This document shows positions 25,501 to 26,623 of a stretch of 26,623 nucleotides of DNA, in pieces. The notes below the pieces were generated by a model. That model worked only from the letters and a program-made list of their open reading frames with translations. It had not been told where the DNA came from and did not search any database. The stretch covers positions 1 through 26,623 of the forward strand of contig JAWXCB010000096.1 of NCBI GenBank assembly GCA_034440455.1, written 5' to 3'. This DNA comes from JAWXCB01 sp034440455 (GTDB lineage: Bacteria; Bacteroidota; Bacteroidia; Chitinophagales; CAIOSU01). A program made the position numbers and the translations under genes. Positions within the stretch are counted from its first letter, which is position 1; each line of letters begins with the position of its first letter.

Positions 25501-26623
25501 GCATTTGCACAGGTGGTACAACAGGCGTTCCTGCAAACCAAGGCAAAGATTGTGCGGGTGTTTGTGGCGGTACTGCTACACTCAATGCCTGCAATATCTG
25601 CGTAGGCGGAAATACAGGACTCGGAGTTAATCAGGGTAAGGATTGTGCGGGTGTTTGTGGTGGAACCGCAACTTTAAACTCTTGTAACATTTGCACAGGC
25701 GGCACAACAGGCGTTCCTGCAAATCAAGGCAAAGATTGCGCAGGCGTTTGTAATGGAACAGCCTATCTCAATGACTGTAGCATTTGCGTGGGCGGCACTA
25801 CAGGCTTAGGTGCAAATCAAGGTAAAGATGCCTGCGGAGTTTGCGGTGGAAATGGTTCAAGTTGCGCACCTCCATGCGTTGCAAATGAAGTTATTTCATT
25901 CACGTTGATGCGTACAGGAACACTCGGTGAAATCGGTCCGCTCACCAGTGGCATGACCATCAACCTTGCAACCATCGGCTCATTCAGCGTTCGCGCGAAT
26001 ACATGCAATGGACAAAATGTGGGTAGTGTTCGATTTTTTGTGAATGGTTCAACTGTTCGAACTGAATCAACTGCTCCTTATGCAATCAATGGCGACAGCC
26101 CCGCTGGTAGCTATATCGCATGGAATCCAACCGTTGGTTCAAAAACCCTTACCGGAACTCCTTATACAGGTGCAAGTGGGTCAGGCACTGTAGGTATCAG
26201 TGAAACGGTTACGTTCACAGTTATCAATCAGGCAACTACTACAGATTGTGCCGGTGTATTGAATGGAACAGCAACGATAAATTCTTGTAATATCTGTGTT
26301 GGCGGAACAACAGGATTGCCTCTCACTCAGGGTAAAGACTGCGCTGGTGTTTGCAATGGAACAGCAACAATTAATTCATGCGGAATTTGCACAGGCGGAA
26401 CCACAGGATTGGGCGCAAACCAGGGTAAAGATTGTCTTGGCATTTGCAATGGCACGGCAACAGTTGACGCTTGCGGAGTTTGCAACGGTAACGGCTCAAC
26501 CTGCGGTGGTTGCACTCCGGTTTCCATCAGTTCATTGACGCTCACTGGCATTTGCACAGCCGGTGACATCGCTGAAATCACCAATGGCATGATTATCAAT
26601 CTTGCGCAAACTCCAAATTTTGC
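16509..26623 (+). CDS. Giant multidomain surface/adhesin-like protein (3' end beyond the window)
   Basis: From ATG 16509 the frame runs to the window edge without a stop: 10,115 bases, 3,371 complete codons. A signal peptide (FIITAVITLVLAFSARAQ, cleavage near residue 33) sends it through Sec. Domains in order, by residue: sorbosone-dehydrogenase-like propeller 35-485; thrombospondin-3-like Ca loops 501-557; concanavalin-like 563-789; kelch propeller 796-1100; Hydin/ASPM-like Ig 1108-1214; CBM6-like 1221-1410; MopE-like motif 1410-1475; two tandem alpha/beta repeats 1477-1886; five cadherin-like Ig and three malectin domains 1889-2886; Cys-rich 31-residue repeats from 2890, interrupted by an Ig-like domain. 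Almost every domain is a carbohydrate- or Ca-binding or spacer type, so an exported adhesin or glycan-capture protein is likely. Export by T9SS is inferred; the C-terminal signal is not in view. The gene follows an exported sulfatase. Substrate and partners are unknown. Confidence 0.93.
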   Translation, partial: MKRTSIAAPAVTPFLLFIITAVITLVLAFSARAQTVSFNFSNLTGETLSNPTSLDFGPDGRLYVTQQNGAIVIYTIIKNAPNNYSVTSTEVVNLIQQIPNHNDDGTLAATVNTRQVTGILVTGTPTNPVIYVTSSDPRIGGGFSANNLNLDTNSGTISRLTWNGTQWVKLDLVQGLPRSEENHSINGLQLDAVNNILYIAQGSNTNMGAPSNNFLLTPEYAYSVAILKVDLNAIGNSTYDLPTLDDEDRTNVNSVPGFTDNNDPFGGNNGKNQAMLVAGGPVQIYSPGWRNNYDIVISQQGKMYSFDNGPNAGWGGPPTACSNAQSEPGVTYCDVLIHVAGQGHYAGSPNPTRANRANTFNPTNPQTPIPLGMENPAECVYVPEGSKLGEIESICSSTNGLCEYTASNFGNAMKGDLIAAAFNGKLYRFNLNAAGTAVEAGGQTVLASNFGSTPLDVIAQGDNDIFPGSIWCVTYGAGNITIFEPTDAPTCIGDPNSNFVDTDGDGYKNGDETANGTDYCSPASNPQDFDGDFISDQIDPDDDNDGINDVNDKFALDYNNGMSTPLPINLDFDNSQDGGIENWGFTGLMVNGVSNYKNLFNPVGMTVGGAALKFTVDAASEGEAFAAGNNQENAFQFGVNLSSTQWNYIVQTRVTGPYQGFTPVNFQSMGMYIGTGDQDNFLRIICHSNNGLGGIQVLKEVSGVPIGTVYSAPILNTSYVDFFLHINPTTLLVQPSYAINGGNPINVGPAISIPSGWLSPNALAVGIISSSNGPGVAFPATWDFIKVYYDQSSVPGQWHTINSTTTPTARHECSYVSAGDKFYLLGGRGIKPVQCFHPTDSAWSSRSAPPVEIHHFQAVEYNGLIYAMCGFTGNFPNEVPLSNIYIYDPVGDTWTIGPEIPVNRRRGSAGCTIYNNKIYVVCGIKNGHLNGWVPWLDVFDPINNTWTVLPDAPRERDHFSVAIVEDKIYALGGRKTGFGGNTFNATVPQVDIYNISNSAWSTLPSPSGDLPTPRAAAAVALLGNEILVIGGESGAQTSAHNETEALNFITETWREIASLNQGRHGTQAIVSNGNVYVAAGSKIRGNDEINSQEVFYFFNPSTPNGTQIIKGNITSSTTSKNFSLVLLAEEKTSTINLSNSGGNQVLMVNELSLSDTTNYKITNFPNLPISIAPNGQFALNLKFQPLSLGLKNATIHIEHSGTNGPVDVSLTGECVLTIPCEEYPTEQNGLLVLECENGINIPVAWEKRTNIPNYTGTGFLRYTGQEYINNPGNQMFTYKINITNPGRYRFQQRSYNDGSLSNYNNDYWIKFPHGGARKFQLGYDRGPLIGWFKIYQNHANTWTYQTAAVEENPHDVYVDFDVPGTYEIQVSARANGIMLDRYMFYKVPVTETQATTALPLASTITCIEVAWFADNDNDLFGNQNDIVLSIVKPVGYVLNSKDCDDANAYISPAGVEIQDGIDNNCNGVIDEGFGAPKALLVVGNIALNAGDQSIKDRIAQLGYDVAVMSGSQATTLAGEAMNLIFISSTINSADVGTKFTSLGVPVINCEPNLMDDLLMTVGSSTKFGTVSNVTQINLKAAPHPLAGNLTNGIKSVYTGLNKLVWGKPEVAATPIATTTTDSTQIVIFGYDNNAQMVNIKAPSRRVGFFLNDLSANALTPDGIALLDAALKWATNYSVVVNTTIGDALFVVGNTTLTVSDLAIKTRLEGLGFNVSVVSGSASQASDATGKELILISSTITTNDVNTKFTNVAVPLLNWEPGLSDDLKMTSTSSTTGTNASAITILNSTHPMAAGLPLGQVTVYTVPDKIIYSSNVSANAIKIARTGGTATNNNITLYGYEKNASMVGLNAPERRVGFFMHDLAGSLLTSNGYLLFDAAIRWLTEGLNNPPAFNISGNITAEEDFTGTKTVTVTPLPAIIGEENQVATYSISPASVSFANVSFSSVTGHVSISSKPNEFGIQEFIITANDGQSSNNTYEKTFTLTVNPVNDAPAFNVSGNVTELKNFAGTKTVTVTPNTVPSNEASQTVTYTLNPSSVSFANVSINGSTGQVSITSIPEQTGFQIFTITANDGQNSFNTSTKQFYLAINSTTSNAICYNCGGPQFISATGDTFKSDFYFSGGTLTYTNNNIADIQNTFDDNIFRTERNATAFSYNVPVANGVYKVRLYFAETYFGATGGSATGGAGSRVFHVNLEGTQMLSYFDIFAQANGAEKAIMREFTNVAVSDGFLNIAFNSVINKAKISGFCIVPDGNANTPPSFAISGNIAETKNFAGTRSVTVTPDPVPAGEVGQVVTYLLSPATVPFANISFNNSTGQVNVTSIPNASGFQQFTITANDGQSVNNTVSKTFYLAVNETRSKALCWNCGGPQYVSVVGDTFRSDLYFTSGAFTATNNTIVDVLNTFDDFIFRSERNSGSFGYNIPAANGLYKVKLLFAETYFGADGGTASGGIGSRVFNVSLEGTQVLANYDIFFKAGGAARAVIEEFDSLQITDGFINIAFTALVNKAKISGICIVPYTNNEPPAFSLSTSTLTLAEDFAGTQTITATPDPVPPSDAGDVVTYSLSPASTGVASVSINPTTGTISIIKLNNKNGTQVFSVIANDGKPFGTFSRSFTLNVTPVNDAPAFTLNSNIILAKNFSPPVSVQVTPAAVPTDEVSQVVTYSLSPPTSSFANVAINAITGQVTFSSINNAYGSQQFTIFADDAQLVNNVASQNFTLTVSLVDPNAPKPVFINCGNGPQYISLTGDTFKTDNYYTTGASAFTNNSIPDILNTGDDVIYRTERFSGSLGYNIPVRNGSYNISLHFAELYYGATGGQPANGGPGKRVFNVSLEGTQVLTNFDTWVAAGNAAGTATVQTFTNVPITDGQVNLLFAAVINNAKVNAISIVPVAADCAGVQGGLATVNSCGICVGGTTGLPLNSGKDCAGVCGGTAFLNDCNICVGGTTGHGSNQGKDCNGVCNGTAYLNDCNICVGGNTGLGVNQGKDCAGVCGGTATLNSCSICTGGTTGVPANQGKDCAGVCGGTATLNACNICVGGNTGLGVNQGKDCAGVCGGTATLNSCNICTGGTTGVPANQGKDCAGVCNGTAYLNDCSICVGGTTGLGANQGKDACGVCGGNGSSCAPPCVANEVISFTLMRTGTLGEIGPLTSGMTINLATIGSFSVRANTCNGQNVGSVRFFVNGSTVRTESTAPYAINGDSPAGSYIAWNPTVGSKTLTGTPYTGASGSGTVGISETVTFTVINQATTTDCAGVLNGTATINSCNICVGGTTGLPLTQGKDCAGVCNGTATINSCGICTGGTTGLGANQGKDCLGICNGTATVDACGVCNGNGSTCGGCTPVSISSLTLTGICTAGDIAEITNGMIINLAQTPNF
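16611..17963 (+). other. Domain: glucose/sorbosone-dehydrogenase-like beta-propeller (giant protein)
   Basis: Residues 35-485 show the pattern of soluble PQQ sugar-dehydrogenase-like propellers: NPTSLDFGPDGRLYVTQQNG, NHSINGLQLDAVNNILYIAQG, a blade with YSPGWRNNYDIVIS and GKMYSFDNGPNAGWGG, and GDLIAAAFNGKLYRFNL. Many Bacteroidota surface proteins carry this fold without proven enzymatic activity, so catalysis is not assumed. Eight Cys occur in the second half of the domain and could form disulfides. Confidence 0.75.
18009..18875 (+). other. Domain: thrombospondin-3-like Ca loops and concanavalin-like domain (giant protein)
   Basis: Residues 501-557 hold Asp-rich loops DTDGDGYKNGDE, DFDGDFISDQIDPDDDNDG and a following ND pair, typical of thrombospondin type 3 repeats that bind calcium. 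Residues 563-789 form a roughly 225-residue beta-rich domain beginning LDFDNSQDGGIENWGFTG and ending ATWDFIKVYYD; the repeated strand patterns (NFLRIICHSN, YVDFFLHINPTTL) fit the concanavalin-like domain that often precedes malectin domains in bacterial carbohydrate-binding proteins. Confidence 0.65.
18894..19808 (+). other. Domain: six-motif kelch propeller (giant protein)
   Basis: Six kelch motifs are visible at regular spacing: DKFYLLGGRG, GLIYAMCGFTG, NKIYVVCGIKN, DKIYALGGRKT, NEILVIGGESG and GNVYVAAGSKI, each followed by a Trp-containing segment such as DTWTIGPEIP or NTWTVLPDAP. This is a complete six-bladed propeller, the second propeller in the protein. Confidence 0.85.
19830..20931 (+). 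other. Domains: Hydin/ASPM-like Ig, CBM6-like and MopE-like metal motif (giant protein)
   Basis: Residues 1108-1214 match the ASPM/SPD-2/Hydin Ig fold (INLSNSGGNQVLMVNELSLS, FALNLKFQPLSLG, VDVSLTGEC). Residues 1221-1410 resemble a CBM6-type galactose-binding fold: it opens GLLVLECENGINIP and closes DVPGTYEIQVSARANGIMLD. Residues 1410-1475 carry a MopE-type putative metal-binding motif: DCDDANAYISPAGVEIQDG followed by DNNCNGVIDEGF. Binding of a particular metal is not shown by sequence. Confidence 0.7.
20937..22172 (+). repeat. Tandem duplication of a ~209-residue alpha/beta domain (giant protein)
   Basis: Copy 1 starts ALLVVGNIALNAGDQSIKDR (GCA 20940) and copy 2 starts ALFVVGNTTLTVSDLAIKTR (GCT 21567), an offset of 627 bases or 209 codons. 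Shared landmarks follow in order: LGYDVAVMSGS / LGFNVSVVSGS, LIFISSTI / LILISSTI, CEPNLMDDLLMT / WEPGLSDDLKMT, HPLAGNL / HPMAAGL, IFGYDNNAQMV / LYGYEKNASMV, and RRVGFFLNDLSAN / RRVGFFMHDLAGS. The alternation of strands and helices suggests a flavodoxin- or glutamine-amidotransferase-like fold, but no catalytic Cys-His pair is evident. I do not recognise the family by name. Confidence 0.8.
22173..25166 (+). repeat. Five cadherin-like Ig domains interleaved with three malectin domains (giant protein)
   Basis: Order: Ig1 22173-22478, Ig2 22479-22790, malectin 1 22791-23255, Ig3 23274-23585, malectin 2 23586-24050, Ig4 24066-24371, Ig5 24372-24695, malectin 3 24696-25166. Ig units open PPAF/DAPAF, contain TVTP and TYSLSP, and close FTITANDGQ. 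Malectin units share NCGGPQ (NCGNGPQ in the third), GDTF, DD-IFR-ER, YNIP-ANG-YKV-L-FAETYFG, GSRVF-V-LEGTQ and a final AKISG-CIVP. Malectin domains bind glucose-containing or other oligosaccharides in known examples; here that is inferred. The pairing Ig-Ig-Mal, Ig-Mal, Ig-Ig-Mal suggests duplication of composite blocks. Confidence 0.85.
25176..25865 (+). repeat. Cys-rich 31-residue (93-bp) tandem repeats, block 1 (giant protein)
   Basis: Seven full units begin exactly every 93 bases at 25176, 25269, 25362, 25455, 25548, 25641 and 25734, followed by a half unit DACGVCGGNGSSC at 25827. The unit pattern is D-C-x-G-V-C-x-G-T-A-x-L-N-x-C-x-I-C, then x-GG-x-TG and NQGK. Four Cys per unit (three in the first) point to disulfide-linked modules. 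Two 74-base stretches, 25404-25477 and 25590-25663, are identical and lie 186 bases (two units) apart, indicating a recent two-unit duplication. Confidence 0.92.
25866..26243 (+). other. Domain: Ig-like insert between Cys-repeat blocks (giant protein)
   Basis: About 126 residues with no Cys-repeat character: EVISFTLMRTGTLGEIGPL, then GMTINLATIGSFSVRANTC, VGSVRFFVNGSTVRTESTAP and a Gly/Ser-rich end ETVTFTVINQ. The pattern resembles Ig-like bacterial domains that bind or space surface modules. A second copy appears to begin at 26502 (ISSLTLTGICTAGDIAEITN, GMIINLAQ) and is cut by the window edge. Confidence 0.65.
26244..26514 (+). repeat. Cys-rich 31-residue tandem repeats, block 2 (giant protein)
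   Basis: Two full units start at 26244 and 26337, and a third at 26430 ends early as ACGVCNGNGSTCGG, just as block 1 ends with a GNGSSC half unit. The units use the same D-C-x-G-V / N-x-C-x-I-C / GGTTGL / QGK pattern as block 1. Block plus Ig-like domain therefore repeats as a larger module that continues past the window. Confidence 0.88.

Noticed and set aside
25176..26514. 93-bp periodic repeats as a CRISPR array or other non-coding satellite
   Set aside because: The period is exactly 31 codons in frame with the giant gene, the protein pattern is conserved better than the DNA, and there are no unique spacers between identical repeats.
20236..26599. Several shorter frames of 60-140 codons on both strands inside the giant gene
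   Set aside because: They overlap a continuous, domain-rich frame and have no family-like content; the minus-strand Pro-rich ones are merely complements of the Gly/Thr/Cys repeats.

Overview
The window looks like a chromosomal piece of a Bacteroidota genome, probably an environmental, surface-associated or glycan-degrading lineage. The evidence is a type IX secretion (T9SS) type A C-terminal sorting domain, several families largely confined to the phylum (the small GCSID-containing protein misnamed 'ABC transporter ATPase' in databases, the KETAHQLGTP histidine kinase, a GNS-like sulfatase), weak Shine-Dalgarno signals, and a promoter matching the Bacteroidota pattern TTTG-N19-TAnnTTTG. No phage, integrase, transposase or CRISPR array is visible.

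Layout. 1-1802: an AT-rich secreted beta-propeller protein with a T9SS tail. 2039-5082: a large membrane-anchored Hdr/GlpC-like iron-sulfur protein, then a four-helix-bundle (S23) gene bracketed by a perfect 15-bp inverted repeat, then a GCSID-family gene with a frameshift near its start. 5265-5452: a tRNA-Val(UAC) on the minus strand with its own promoter and terminator. 5555-9325: an AsmA-like envelope protein and an orphan sensor histidine kinase. 9353-9697 (minus): a tiny secreted Cys/Lys-rich protein. 10004-13367 (minus): a three-gene MacB-type ABC transporter operon (ATPase, permease, permease) with repeated, partly hairpin-forming DNA in its intergenic gaps. 13546-14313 (minus): an AIM24/TIGR00266 protein. 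14434-16200: an exported Cys-type sulfatase. 16509 to the window end: one uninterrupted reading frame of 3,371 complete codons with no stop in the window.

The giant protein is the main feature. In order it carries a signal peptide, a sorbosone/glucose-dehydrogenase-like propeller, thrombospondin-3-like Ca-binding loops, a concanavalin-like domain, six kelch motifs, a Hydin/ASPM-like Ig domain, a CBM6-like domain, a MopE-type metal-binding motif, two tandem copies of an unassigned alpha/beta domain, five cadherin-like Ig domains interleaved with three malectin domains, and then 31-residue Cys-rich repeats interrupted by another Ig-like domain. It is most likely a T9SS-exported, glycan-binding surface or matrix protein, but its C-terminus, which would show the sorting signal, lies outside the window. 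The upstream sulfatase fits a sulfated-glycan lifestyle; a functional link between the two is inference.
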